Source of the DNA: Microvelia longipes
Lineage: Eukaryota > Arthropoda > Insecta > Hemiptera > Veliidae
Direction of reading: 5' to 3'
Length of the DNA: 64,000 nt
Assembly (NCBI GenBank): GCA_018340805.1
Contig: JACMZG010001914.1
Location: 12,130,667 to 12,194,666 of the forward strand
Program-made: the position numbers and the translations under genes
The notes under the pieces: generated by a model
Database searches by the model: none
Told to the model about the DNA's origin: nothing
Seen by the model: only the letters and a program-made list of their open reading frames with translations
Part shown: positions 43,633 to 56,007 of the stretch, piece by piece
How the letters are laid out: every line of letters starts with the position of its first letter
How positions within the stretch are numbered: position 1 is the stretch's first letter

Positions 43633-44824
43633 ATATACAGCTTCAGCATTCAAATAATAGGAAATAGATTTCTCCTAAAGAGCCTTGGTTAATGTTTTGT
43701 GTCCATTCATAAAATACCTTATATTATCTTATATCGAACTAAAAAATACATTACGTGCACAGGTGTTAATGTTCAAAAAGGTGTCACAATACATCATCAA
43801 AATAATAACATATGCTTTGTCTTTTTCACATCCGATTAAAGATCAAACTAACCATCTAATCGTAATTCTCTAATCATTTGAATCATTCGAACGTTACGTT
43901 ATTGAACATCTGGGAAAAACAGTGTTAACAATCTACACGTACACAAATAAGTGTTACCATATTAACATAAAAAATTTTTGTTTATATGCATCAATGGTTC
44001 AACTAAAAGTATTAAAATGGATCACGTTTTGAAGCTGAAAGTGATAAAACTTGAAGTGACACTCCAGTTATAGAATTTGAAAATAACAGTAGACTTGAAT
44101 AAGTAATAAAAAACTAGACTTTGAACGTCCCATGTAACCCATAAGGTTAGTATTATGGGAACTAAAAATCTCCTACCTGTATTCCTCATTTCACCTGTGA
44201 AATATTTTATGTTTTTCTTATTATGTCATCCGAAATAATTATATAGGTAAACCAATAATAAGGATTTACATATTAAAATAATTAAAGTAGAGCAATATTT
44301 GTTATGAAACATGACTTAAAATTATCAGCTAAAGCAGAATTATAGGAGTTTAAATTTGGGTTTTTTAATAAAAATACAATTTATTTAGAAATTTACTATA
44401 AATACATTTTTTATGTTTAGTGAAACAGGTGTACCACAAGGATTAATGATAGGATCACTCCTCTTTTTTTTTGTAACTTACTTTTAGTTTTTATGTAGAT
44501 TTTTAAGAGCACACCTGGGAAGTATGTACAACAGAATATTTTTCATTCATTTTTTCTGTTTTGTACCGGTTTTTATGATATCGTTTTGAAAGATTTCAAT
44601 AGTAAAAAATGTTCCCAAAAAAATGAGTGTTGTATGATGAAATGGATAGTTAAATGAAGAAAATTTAATGTAAAATATATAATAAGTCCTTAAAAGTTAT
44701 GAAAATAAGTGTACTTTTTATTATGTATTTATATTTTAATAAATATATATTTATGCCCAATGAGATTTCTCTTAAGGTAAAAAGAGTTATTAAGTGAGAG
44801 ATAAACTATAAAATAGATTCTGAG
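43633..44824. other. Stretch without recognised features
   Basis: AT-rich; no gene or known repeat. Confidence 0.5.
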
Positions 44825-45306
44825 GATAAATTGTGTCTAATTCATGCTTTACAATACTCAATGTATCAAATAAATTGTGTCTAATTCATGCTTTGCAATA
44901 CTCAATGTATCAAATAAATTGTGTCTAATTCATGCTTTGCAATACTCAATGTATCAAATAAATTGTGTCTAATTCATGCTTTACAATACTCAATGTATCA
45001 AATAAATTGTGTCTAATTCATGCTTTGCAATACTCAATAAATTGTGTCTAATTCATGCTTGCTCAATTATCAAATAAATTGTGTCTCATGTAATGTATCA
45101 ATAAATTGTGTCTAATGCTTTGCATACTCAATGTATCAAATAAATTGTGTCTAATTCATGCTTTACAATACTCAATGTATCAATAAATTGTGTCTTCATG
45201 CTTTACAATACTCAATGTATCAAATAAATTGTGTCTAATTCATGCTTTGCAATACTCATGTATCAAATAATTGTGTCTAATTCATGCTTTCCCAATGTAT
45301 CTAATA
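44825..45306. repeat. 44-bp minisatellite
   Basis: About eleven copies of AAATTGTGTCTAATTCATGC followed by TTTACAATACTCAATGTATC; the middle copies carry internal deletions. Confidence 0.93.
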
Positions 45307-45470
45307 AAAAGTTACTTCCTTGTTCTTAAAGAACATTGAAGTACGTAAATAATAATTCCAGCTTCCTTTCCACACTTCTTACCAAAACTTCTCCTATTAA
45401 AATGCAAGCTACACTTTCCCGCGACAATTTTTCGACTTTTTTTCGTTAATCTTAAGGAACACTAAATAAA

Positions 45471-45756
45471 CATAGAGATATTATTACTAGAGGGGCCCTG
45501 TAGGTTTTGTAAAACATCGAAAAAGTAACCTGACCTATGTACAATTAAATAATCAGTACAAAAGTACAATAACTTATCACAAATCAAAACGCGAACAATG
45601 TGCGAGAAGCCAAAATCAATTGATTTATTATAACCCTAATTCACTCTTGATGGAGGTTTCAATGAGGTTTTTACAAAGCCCCTGAGAGCCCCAAAAAGAT
45701 GTTCTAGGCCTCTGAATATATTAAGATGGGCTATCCCCCCTCTAGTATATATCTCT
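45471..45756 (-). mobile_element. MITE family M4, copy 1
   Basis: Starts CATAGAGATATTATTACTAG and ends CTCTAGTATATATCTCTA; the interior matches the other M4 copies in inverse (GTAACCTGACC, AATCAATTGATTTATTATAA, GAGAGCCCCAAAAAGATGTT). Confidence 0.75.
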
Positions 45757-46474
45757 AATTAACTAAACAAAAAAAATATGGTGATAATATAAATTTTTCT
45801 ATAAATAGACAGGAAGGCAAGTAAAAGAACAAGTTGTTCTAGAGGAATGATTATATTTCCCATAGTAAGTATTACTCGTGCTAGATTGTTTTCCCAAGGT
45901 ATCACTCGACCACTTTATCTCTTCTTCTTTTCTACTTTTTGTATAAACTCTTCCAATCTTAATGTATTTATAAGCGGACTGTATAATAACTCTGGAGCCC
46001 CAATTTTTTTAAAAATTAGCCTTGATGAAATTAATACTTTTATCATTTTCATGCTCACTAGAATATTTAATTTCTAAATTAATTTATACTCTATCTTTAA
46101 GCATTCTTTACACCCCCTCCCCCTTCAGACACACTTTTTTGTTGGACTCCCTCTAGAACGAGTCCTGAATCTAGCTAAGGCAGAGGTATCTTCGAGGGGT
46201 CTAGGTTACTCTATTAAGTTGTCTAGATTAAATCCTGCTGTAGGAAATAGCGTTATCAAATAAAGCATATTATTCGATTTGCTTGAAATTTAAAACAATT
46301 ATTTTTTTTCTAATTTTTGAAACGATGATTAGAAACTAAAGTTCACCAGGGATCTTAAAAAAAGTTAAATGAAGGGACGCTTCAGGATTGTTATAATATT
46401 CTTTGTCAATAAAATCGACTCATGAAAAGTTTGAGTCATTTGTACAATACGATTCAAGTGTAAGGCCTATTCTA
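45757..46474. other. Stretch without recognised features
   Basis: No supported gene or repeat. Confidence 0.5.
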
Positions 46475-46545
46475 CTCTATAGTGGTACTATTCTAAACTA
46501 TAGTGGTACTATTCTAAACTATAGTGGTACTATTCTATACTATAC
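46475..46545. repeat. 21-bp tandem repeat
   Basis: Just over three copies of TATAGTGGTACTATTCTAAA plus C. Confidence 0.9.
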
Positions 46546-47254
46546 TAAGCACTATTAAGTGCCTATTACTTGTAAATTGATTAATTTTCAACAATTAATA
46601 GGAGTGATTAAGTTATTAACGATTAAGTTGAATGTGAAAAAGAAAAATATTGCGATACCAATCCTACTTCCATGGTACAAGATAATTGCTAATCTTTTGC
46701 GAAGGTATAAACCTGATTGAATGTAGATTTATTGTAGTAATTTATCGTATTAAATGTTTAAAAAACTTTTCCTGAACCTCCCTTGTTTATTTTGCTTACT
46801 TCAAATAAATAATCAAATAAACGTTCTTATTAACAAAGTTTTTTTTTATTTTCGGAAAGTCAGCTATTAATTGTTTATTACCAAGTGTTTAATAATCACG
46901 GATAGTGATTCAGACATAGAAAATACCCCGCCGAAATTGAAACTTTTGGCAAATTTCTATATTTTACTGTTTTTCTTCTAAAAAGTTGTTCAGTATTACT
47001 ACGCCCGAAAAAAATAGCATATGCTGCACGACTGGGAATGGCTTTTTTACCTCGGCTCCTTTTACTGTTTCGCTTAGCTCGACAGTAAATATAGTCGTCA
47101 CGGTAAAAAAAGCTTTCTTTACAGTCTTGTAACATATTACTATGTTTAAATTTAAAATTTCAAATGACTGTAACCTTTGTTTGAAAAAAAGGCCATCGAG
47201 ATTTTTGTAGTGGAAGCAAGAAAAGCAGTATCATTTTACAAAATGTTGATACGC
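46546..47254. other. Stretch without recognised features
   Basis: A 79-codon minus-strand open frame at 46896-47135 has no recognisable motif. Confidence 0.45.
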
Positions 47255-47417
47255 AATAGTACGATAAGCAGTTGACAGCGCGGGAAAAATAGTGTCGAGG
47301 AACAAATAAGGTTAACCTGATTTGAAATTAAGGGCGTGGTTTAACTCCTAACCTCGTTGGCTCCCTCGCATTATTTTCTCACGCTGTCAACTGATTTTAG
47401 CCGTGTGTCGTATTATA
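47255..47417. mobile_element. MITE family M3, copy 2
   Basis: GCAGTTGACAGCGCGGGAAA on the left and GCTGTCAACTGATTTTAGCC then GTGTGTCGTATTATA on the right. The left terminus has lost the ACACGG block. Confidence 0.7.
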
Positions 47418-47951
47418 AAAGAAGACTAATACATGAAGCATTGCAACTGTACTTCACAGAGAACACTTCTTAACAGATGAGAAGTATAGCTACCTCTAAC
47501 CTCCCACCTGAAACCACTAAAACACAAGCCTTCCTGTCTAACCCCATCAACCGATTTTTCCCACCCCCACCCCTCACCATCCTAAACAGGACAAATTGCA
47601 ACTAAGTCCTTCTTATTTGCACTTTATCCTTTACATCCTCATTATTTCTCAACATCTGAGTCCTTAACAACCAAGATTTCTCTTTTTCATGCTAAAAGAT
47701 TCCTTAAACTGGTTGTTTATTATTTAAATTTCTATAAATAGCGAATTATAGTTGTTAGATAGAAACGTCTTTCAAACTTGGCTATTTTTTTTTAGTTATC
47801 TAACCTTAAATTGCGTGTTGCGATAATAACACGTACAAGGCTTGTCTAAATTAGAATTATTTATCTTAAACGTTTATACTATTTTAATTTCATATTAAAA
47901 TTACCATCGTTTCTGTTCTTTATTTATTATTATTTTTACTTTTCCTTATTT
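47418..47951. other. Stretch without recognised features
   Basis: Nothing supported. Confidence 0.5.
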
Positions 47952-48705
47952 ATGCCGTAGGTATATAGAAAAGTATTGTGTTTGCAAACAAATCCGAAAC
48001 AGGGATGTCACCGCAAATATCCCTTTCAGGCGTTTTTAAGGCCTCCTGAGTGGTTCTTGCAAAGTTGTCTGTCTGTATGAGCGTGTGTGTCTGTTATCAT
48101 CACAGTGCGAAGTGTATTTATTGCTAGAGAGTTTAAATTGTACAAAAATCAGTCTATTGCTGTAGTTGTGCTATTCGGAAATTTTTTTTTATGTCGTCCT
48201 CTACTCGCAATAATGACTCAGCAAAATGTCGAAAAATCATAAAACACGGAAAAATTAAGCGATCCGATTGAAATTTGGCACACATGTAGCCATGTATAAG
48301 ACTAACATATGCTCAATTTCATCTCAGTATCAGCATTAGTTTAATTTTTATCAAATGATTTGTGTACGTTTTTTTAAAAAATCGGAAAATAATCTAATTG
48401 AGTTGAAATTAGGTACAAGTGTATCCCTTGACGTAATAAATAATTGTACTAAGTTTCGTTATAATACAACAAGTCTATCTATCTATGATTTTTCGTGGAT
48501 CATAAAAGTTAAGCAGCATCGAGCGTTTTCAGTGCCTGGATAAATGACGACTTAGAATAAAACGAATGTAATTACTCGGTGCACTATAAATGTAACGGCT
48601 AGCATGTCTGAGGACGAGCGAAGCGAGTCCGAAGCTAGGCAATGAGCGCAGCGAATACGATGTAATGAGGAAAACTTCCAAGGTACCCCGTACCCGATTT
48701 TTTTA
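47952..48705 (+). repeat. R1 copy 3 (most complete)
   Basis: Runs from GCCGTAGGTATATAGAAAAG through GTCTGTCTGTATGAG, GTGTCTGTTATCATCACAGT and CTAGAGAGTT to a 5S-like module at 48504-48555, then GACGAGCGAAGCGAGTCCGA and CAAGGTACCCCGTACCCGAT. No coding sequence was recognised. Confidence 0.7.
48504..48555 (+). repeat. 5S-rRNA-derived segment in R1 copy 3
   Basis: AAAAGTTAAGCAGCATCGAG matches the 5S box A region (GTTAAGCAGCRTCGRGC in metazoans); TCAGTGCCTGGATAAATGAC is a decayed box C region. It complements the copy at 3161-3215, where box C is the better preserved part. Confidence 0.65.
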
Positions 48706-49074
48706 TAATATTTAAGTCAATATTAAAACTTTTGATAAAAGTTGTAAAATAACAACTTAAACTCTTTAGAATGTTAAGTAGGTAAATGTTTTATGACTAT
48801 CTATAAACATAGAAAGGAGCTTCATGGGCTAAGCCCTCCCAAGTATAATGTGCTGACATCCTTCTCCCGTCCCCAAAACAAGAATAAATGATAAAATAAG
48901 TCTATTTCTTCTCTTCCAAAATTTAAAAACGACTTTTTAGGGGTTTAGACCTCACTAATTAATTTTGAGAGGACTTTTGATTACCAAGTTTTGCCAATAA
49001 ACTTATTTCAGCCAATAAAGATGGACTGGTTATAGTAAGTATTAATTTGTTGTCTTAAGTTTTGCTTCCATTAC
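48706..49074. other. Stretch without recognised features
   Basis: Nothing supported. Confidence 0.5.
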
Positions 49075-49246
49075 TATGGTATGACACACGGTTTAAATCA
49101 ATTGATATCGTGGGAAAATAATGTGAGGGAGTCAATGAGCCTGGATGTTAAACCACGCCCACAATTTCATATCAAACCAACCTCATTGGTTCGTTAACAC
49201 TATTTCCCCACGCTGTCAACTGATTTGAACCGTGTTTCATACTATA
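49075..49246. mobile_element. MITE family M3, copy 3
   Basis: Most intact termini of the family: TATGGTATGACACACGG on the left and CCGTGTTTCATACTATA on the right, with ATCAATTGATATCGTGGGAA versus CCCCACGCTGTCAACTGATT inside. 172 bp. Confidence 0.8.
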
Positions 49247-49966
49247 ATTAAGATTTAATTTGGATACACCAGGATCTGCTTCTAGAACTAAAAGTAGTAC
49301 GAGGGTTGTCTTCTCCCAATATCTTGTTGCCACCCAAAGAAGAGCTACCAACTTGTTCATGTCCTATTAAATAGCCCACTAGAAAATAACCCATAATGCG
49401 TAAAGGATTTTGTAACTAAGGGCCCTAATGATTAGTTATCAAATCCTTTACGGCTTCAAGTGTTTATCTCTATTAACACAAGTCATGTGGATCATGTTCC
49501 GCCAAAGCTAATAAAACTATAGTCCTAATCGGGAATTCAAACCCCGGTCAGAACAGATATTCCTCTTTATCTGAGATGATGTAAAGCGAAACGCCATAAA
49601 CACCTCTATTCTATTAGTTTATATTACTTTAAGAGCTCGGTAAATTCATCTGCATTTTCAATAAGATTTGTCCAGAGTCGAAGAAGCCTCCATGATCTGT
49701 TTTGTAACATTAAATAAATAAAATTGTTATCAAAAGGTATTTGTTCACGAAACTAACAGTTATAGGTAAAATTATTTTAACATTTTATCAACAAAAAAAT
49801 GCTAAAAACAATGCTAGAAAATTTAGATAATCATTAAAATTTATCAGTTTCTCAAATTCCTTTTATTGTATTGTTAACATTATCAACCAACATTAACTAA
49901 CCAGAACAATTTAATTTAAAATTTATATGATCTCAACCATGGCATGTATTCATATAAAAGGAAAAG
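49247..49966. other. Stretch with one hairpin
   Basis: Inverted arms CGTAAAGGATTTTGTAACTA and TAGTTATCAAATCCTTTACG (49399-49452) form a hairpin of about 54 nt with small mismatches. No gene. Confidence 0.55.
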
Positions 49967-50297
49967 CATAGAGATATATACTAGAGGGGACATAAATTGG
50001 GAGGCCAGAAACATTAGGGGCTCTCAAGGGCTCTGTGTAGCCTCAATGAAACTTCCTTCTAGAGTAAGTAAAGGTTATAATAAATTAATTGATTTCGGCT
50101 TATCGGACATTATCTGTGTTTTAAATAGTATTTTTAACGTTCTACTATATAAGTTCTTGTAATTTTTTACTGATTATTTGATTATATTTTTAGCGAAGGT
50201 TGTCAGGTTATTTTTCGATGTTTCAAAATTTATTTATTTATTTATACAATTTTTAAAATTTAACCCATAGGGGCCCTCTAGTAATAATATCTCTATG
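49967..50297 (+). mobile_element. MITE family M4, copy 2
   Basis: CATAGAGATATATACTAGAG to CTCTAGTAATAATATCTCTA with inverted termini of about 22 bp. The interior has AAATTAATTGATTTCGGCTT and GTTGTCAGGTTATTTTTCGA. Confidence 0.8.
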
Positions 50298-51045
50298 AGG
50301 AAATAGAAAAGTATAACATATTATAAAACATATAATAAAATTTTGATAAAGACACTATAATTTTACTAATAATAATGGAGACTGATACTAATAATCATGC
50401 ATATAATAATATATTTAATAATTTACTAATCATACATTTACCTGTATAATAATATACTCAAGAAAAATAAAGTATATTCAATGGAATTATCATAATTTGA
50501 AAGTGTATTAGATTGGATTGATGTCACTCCTGAGTTCACTTCGCAAGTTAATACGAAGTGCAAATATGACAACATTTCAAGGTCTTGGGAAAATTACTAA
50601 GTGTTACATCTTTTTAAAATTATACATGCTTATGGAATATTATATAATATGTTTATTGATTGTACAGAATTATACGGACATATCATCCTATAAATCGTAC
50701 TTATAGAGTTTATTAGTATTAAATATATTTTTATTATATATTATTAGTTATTATTATTATATTAGTTTTCACAGTATTTTTTATTTTATAATATATAATT
50801 TAACTGTCTACATATATTTTTATATGAAAAGATACGAAAGTAACGCACTAGAAAATAAAGAAGGAAAAAGCAATAAGGAACCCATGGTAAAAAATGAATG
50901 CGAAACTGCAGTAGGTGATAAAAGCAAGACTATTATCACTTATTATTAGCTACTCCACGACCTTGTGTGACCGATTGTAAAGGGTTAAAGCGTCCTTTCA
51001 GCAAGATTGTAAAAGACACTTATAAGGGGTACATAAACACACACA

Positions 51046-51058
<13 letters not shown>
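50298..51058. other. Stretch without recognised genes
   Basis: AT-rich; its right end (from 50990) is one copy of the block duplicated at 51372-51440. Confidence 0.5.
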
Positions 51059-51105
<47 letters not shown>

Positions 51106-51128
51106 TATATTATATATATATATATATA
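51059..51128. repeat. (TA)n microsatellite with CA prefix
   Basis: CACACACATACATATATA... about 70 bp of TA preceded by a short CA run. Confidence 0.93.
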
Positions 51129-51183
51129 CTTAATTATAGAGAAATAAATAGAGACATTTAGAAAACTTACAAAAAACGTAACG

Positions 51184-51210
51184 TTTCGAACTGTTTAAGT
51201 TCTTCCACAG
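51184..51210 (-). ncRNA. Decayed hammerhead-like core F
   Basis: Minus strand: CTGTGGA where CTGANGA is expected, a good stem II GAACT/AGTTC, then GAAACG. The substituted conserved A suggests no activity. Confidence 0.3.
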
Positions 51211-51225
51211 ACGAAGAGAGACTCT

Positions 51226-51229
<4 letters not shown>

Positions 51230-51288
<59 letters not shown>
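51230..51288. repeat. (TA)n microsatellite
   Basis: About 58 bp of TA. Confidence 0.94.
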
Positions 51289-51291
<3 letters not shown>

Positions 51292-51425
51292 TTGCTTTAG
51301 CATAAGGGCACTAATTTATCAAATGATTAGTTTTAATCCATAATAAAATAAAGAAGTTGTATGAAAAAATTAATGATTGGTCCTTTCAGCAAGATTGTAA
51401 AAGACACTTATAAGGGGTACATAAA

Positions 51426-51503
<78 letters not shown>

Positions 51504-51590
51504 TTGCTTTAGCATAAGGGCACTAATTTATCAAATGATTAGTTTTAATCCATAATAAAATAAAGAAGTTGTATGAAAAAATTAATGGTT
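51289..51590. repeat. 211-bp segmental tandem duplication including (TA)n
   Basis: TCCTTGCTTTAGCATAAGGG...AAAAAATTAATG occurs at 51290 and again at 51501, separated by a block (GTCCTTTCAGCAAGATTGTA) also found at 50994, then (CA)n(TA)n at 51423-51500. The tract appears to have been copied together with its flanks. Confidence 0.85.
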
Positions 51591-52149
51591 ATGTTAAACT
51601 TGCAACAATCGAATATCCGATTAAACATTGATTACTACACTTCTGGTATTGTGATTCAATATAATGATGCTCTAATAATATAAATGTACAATTTGATGCA
51701 GTTAGTTGGATTCATTTATTATTTTAAGTTTTTTTTAATTTAATAAAATGCTAATCAGGCAATTTCATTAAGAAAAACGCTTCTATTTGTTCAACGAAAC
51801 GCATTCATATATTAGTGTTTATTTAAATAGAGATTTACCAAGTTAAATAGAAACCAGGAAAAAGGGGTTCCATCTTTATATAAAATGTTAAAGAGGTATT
51901 AAAGATAGAGGACAGGAAGCATAAGTTTGAATGGTTGAAGAAGTTATGTCTCGGCGTGTGGTTGTGCAAGGAGAAGAACAAGGCGAAGAGGGCGCGTGCT
52001 AAACCCGTGGGAAACGTTGAGCGGCCTCCTTCCCAAGTCGTTTTCTATCAGTGGTGGGTACTGTAGAGTTCTCTACCGAGTGGGCGTCCCGGGGTTTCTT
52101 TATAATAAGGCATTCATCTCATTCACACTGAATCAGTGGCGGTATCTAT
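51591..52149. other. Stretch without recognised genes
   Basis: AT-rich, then a GC-richer patch at about 51940-52100 holding CGTGGGAA (52006-52013), a Su(H)-type word with no gene beside it. Confidence 0.45.
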
Positions 52150-52800
52150 CTTTGTTTAACTACAGTTTTTTTTCTCAGTGGCGCTCTATCTTAAACTCAA
52201 TGCATCTTCTTATTCTTGTTTAACAACCTTCTGAGAATAAAATGCACTCTTTCTCTTCAAACTACAACCTTTCAAACCTGTATAGATCCTCTCTCTTTTT
52301 TTATACTCTATTTTTGTTTCACTCACTTTCTTATACTAACTTTATTTTGCTCTATCTTCTCACCATAAGATGCACTCACTCTTAATTCATATATAATCTG
52401 TTTTATTTTACCATACTCTTAGTTACTGTTTACTATCTTCTCATAATCACTTCCACTCTTTTTACCTTTTACTTTGTTCATCATTCCTTATATACATACA
52501 GATGCACTTTTTTAAAATTTTTATCCCTATTTTTCTTAAACTTATACCTTTTCATTTTAATTCTAACTCTTTCTATATTTTATAACCTAAGAGTATATTT
52601 ATATTTCATTTCTTTTTAACTACTACACTTTTAAGTTTTAATCTTTCTTTCTCTCTTGCAGTCTTCAACTCATTAATATCCCAATTCTCTAACTTCTTTT
52701 CGCTTACTACAAGAAGTCTTGCTTTATCTTCTTAAGCTTCTGTTTTTTTCTTAACCCGTGCATTATCTTCTTTTTCTCCTCTTCTACAATATCAGGATAA
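52150..52800. other. Pyrimidine-biased tract
   Basis: About 650 bp in which T and C dominate the plus strand (many TTCTC, ACTCTTT, CTTTTTAC runs) with few G. No coding sequence or unit repeat was seen. Confidence 0.6.
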
Positions 52801-53044
52801 TTTTATTTGACCCATGGCTAGTAGTTATTATTAGTTAACTATGAGAAAATGCTATTAAAGATTTTAAAGGTGTTTTAGCTGTCAGAACTTAACTGTAAGT
52901 ACAAGAGGTACTTAGGATTAAAATTGATGGATAAAAGAGTATGTCTGCTTGATATTATTAAAAGGTAATAATAATAGTGAAATTTGTTCATTAGATCGAA
53001 AGGCAAAGATACATTAGGACTAGAGTGGCCATGTTGGTATTGAT

Positions 53045-53106
53045 TTCTTATAACCTTAACTTACTCTTAGAAAAGGTTTCAATAAGGTTACACAGAGACC
53101 TTTAGA
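53045..53106 (-). repeat. M4 fragment
   Basis: TATAACCTTAACTTACTCTT and GGTTTCAATAAGGTTACACA match the inverse of the M4 interior, adjacent to copy 3. Confidence 0.6.
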
Positions 53107-53415
53107 CATAGAGATATATACTAGAGGAGGCATAGCGTATCTCAATACCTGAAACATCTTTTTGGGGCTCCCAGGGGCTCTGTGTCACCTCATTGAAACC
53201 TTTTCTAAGAATGAGTTAAGGTTATAATAAATAAATTGTTTTAAACTTTCTGCTCATTGTTTGTGTTTTGATTTGTATTTTTAACGTTCTTCTTTATAAG
53301 TCACTGTAATTTTGTTGTTTTTACTTGATTATATTGATAGTCGATGGTGGTCAGGTTATTTTTTCAATGTTTCTAAATTTAACCCATACGGCCCCTCTAG
53401 TAATATATCTCTATG
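53107..53415 (+). mobile_element. MITE family M4, copy 3
   Basis: CATAGAGATATATACTAGAG ... CTCTAGTAATATATCTCTAT. A reverse-oriented M4 fragment (53416-53505, CTTGAGAGCCCCAAAATGAT) follows directly. Confidence 0.8.
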
Positions 53416-53519
53416 CCTTGAGAGCCCCAAAATGATGTTTCAGGACTCTTAATGTGTTGAGATAGGACACGCCCTCTCTATTATATATTTCTATGTTTAA
53501 ATCTTCTTATATTATTGAG

Positions 53520-53805
53520 GTCTAATACTAAAGGGAACATAGCCTATCTTAATACATTGAGTGGCCTGAAACACCTTTTTGGGTCTCACTCGGGCTCTGT
53601 GTAACATCATTAAAACCTCCTCTAAAAGTGAGCTAAGGTTATAATAAATCACCTGTGGCTTCCAGCACTTATTTTGTTTTTGATTTGTATTTTAATCGTT
53701 GTATTTTTGTTATTTAATTGTATTTATAATTTAAGGTGATCAGGTTACATTTTCGATGTTATAAAATATAACCTATAGGGCCTCTCTAGTAATAATTTCT
53801 CTATG
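53520..53805 (+). mobile_element. MITE family M4, copy 4
   Basis: CTAATACTAAAGGGAACATA ... CTCTAGTAATAATTTCTCTA; the left terminus is more diverged than in copy 3. Another short terminal piece follows at 53806-53865. Confidence 0.7.
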
Positions 53806-53865
53806 ATTTAGATATGCTATAACTTCCCTCTAGTAATATATCTCTATGATTAAAGGTGTTAACTC

Positions 53866-55738
53866 AGTGTTTTTATATCTTCATGCAATTATTATTAAAA
53901 TTATTATTACATGAAGTATGCATGAAACAAAGTAACAAGATTTATGTGTATTGATATTTTTAACATCGATTTACATCAATTGGTACTATAATTAATTATT
54001 AGGATTGTAAAAACAATAATTATTAAAACCCCCAACCGTCTAACCAAAAAAAAAAAAAAAAGTAAACCTTTTTATTTTGAATAATAAAAAGCCTGTTTTT
54101 GTCAGCTACCGAATAACACTGTATAATTTAACCCTTATTCAGCCCTCTAAAATGTTCACATTCTTAAACTAAGTTGTCAAAAAAATAATTTTCAAATAAC
54201 AGACCTTTGTAGAACTTAGCGGACCTTTTTTTTATAAAATCTCCGTAAACCTTTAGAAAAAGGTTATTGGTATTGTAGTACATGAACATTGTAGTCAATG
54301 GAGGGGATGAAGGGCCTTGAAGATGAGCATAGAGGTTTTAATAATATAGAACAGTTCAAGGTTAAAAGGTTTATGGCTTTGAAAACAAACAAATAATATC
54401 TTATATATATGTCAATCAATAACTAATATACCAATTATTTATAATGTATATTATTAAGTAAACCATTCTCACTGCACTTATTAGGTTATGACCTAAAAAT
54501 TTAATTTCTTTTAAAAGCATTATGAATTTGGAGTGTAACCAAACTTAATATTTGATTTTCTTGAATTTTTATTTTTAATTGAAGGGGAAAAAGTTTTTGT
54601 AGGAGAAGTACCTGATAGGGTACTTCTAAACAAGTGCCAAACCTGCACCCTAAATTCTATTAAAAATGCCCTTTTCATTTTGTAAACAAACTTTTTCTTT
54701 TAACCGGCTTCGTTTCTTTAACATTTTATGCAATATCCGAATACTTAGTTATATATGTCAGGCCATATACTTTTAAAAAACTAAAGTTTATTCAGAGTAA
54801 TCATTTCAAAGGCGTTCAAATTGTTTTTAATAAAGATTTTATATCTTTTGCTAATCATGATTTTTTTATCAAATACATTTGATAGCATTAGTGAAACTTT
54901 ATATAGAAAAGTTTAAGTTCCACAAAAAGTTGAAGTTGCACTTTATAAAGAATTACTTCAAGCATTGTCCTCTTTTATTTGCTGATTTCCATTATGTTTA
55001 ACACCTATTTCTTGTTTTTATAGACTTATTCAAAGAATTCTAATTCTTCATGACCCAGATTCACATAATAAACTCTCCCATTATTTAATTTTAAGGCCCA
55101 TTTAAACTAAATTTTGGTTTATTTACCAACTTATTGTTACCTTTTTAACTTTTTTTTTGTCTAACTGCTAGTAGCTATTTATCACATCAGTTAGAAGAAT
55201 GGCGTATAGGAGACGATTTTTTTATGAATGGCTGACATTTTACGAAATTCAAAAGTTGTTCAAAAATTAAGATTTTTTATTTATTTATTTTTAAATTTTA
55301 CACATGCGGCCAAGGGCGATTAAAGCTCCACATAATTGTATTATTAAAGATTACAATATGGAAAAAACAATAAAATTAAAGTAGACATTAAAAAGTTAAA
55401 AAAAAAATAAGTCAAAATAAAATACAAGTTCGAGAAAAATTAAATATTAAGTAACAAACACTAATAACAATTAAAGCATGTTTAGGCAAATTGCCAGTTT
55501 TGTAAAAGCTAAGAACTAAAATATCAATGTACAAAATTTTTTTGCGTTAAAATTTTACACCAACCTATATTGCACGATTAATATGGTTTTTGAGGTATTT
55601 CATTTAGGATGTAGGAAAAAATTAAAGAGAGAAAATGGTGGAGACACTTCATTAGGAACGAAATAAAAACAAAAAATTACATCGTATAGTATAATTTTGC
55701 GGGCAAAGCAATACAAATAAAATAATGGCATCTTAAAG
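53866..55738. other. AT-rich stretch without recognised features
   Basis: No gene or known repeat; one A-run at 54046-54061. Confidence 0.5.
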
Positions 55739-55921
55739 TATAACATACGGTTATAATAAGTTGACAGCCCGAGAAAATAATGCCAGGGAGCCAAAGAGGT
55801 TAGTTCTGTATGTTAAACCATGCCCAACAATTCCATATTGAACCAACTTAGTTCTTGTATATAGTTCCTCAGCACTATTGTCCCACGGTGTCAATTGATT
55901 ATGACCGTATGCTATACTATA
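55739..55921. mobile_element. MITE family M3, copy 4
   Basis: TATAACATACGGTTATAATA and AAGTTGACAGCCCGAGAAAA on the left; CCCACGGTGTCAATTGATTA and GACCGTATGCTATACTATA on the right. More diverged than the others. Confidence 0.7.
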
Positions 55922-56007
55922 GTAACTTCATCTAAAATTAACGATTTCTTCAGACTTTTCAAGGTTACTTTTAAAACATAACCTACACTGCAGTGCCTAT
56001 ATCAGAA

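Noticed and set aside
49570..49595. CTGAGATGATG...GCGAAACGCC as another hammerhead core
   Set aside because: The spacing between CTGA and GATGA breaks the CUGANGA core and no stem II forms.
52006..52013. Perfect Su(H) word CGTGGGAA as a second Notch-responsive gene promoter
   Set aside because: No TATA box, E-box cluster or E(spl)/Brd-type coding sequence lies beside it; one 8-mer is expected by chance in a long window.
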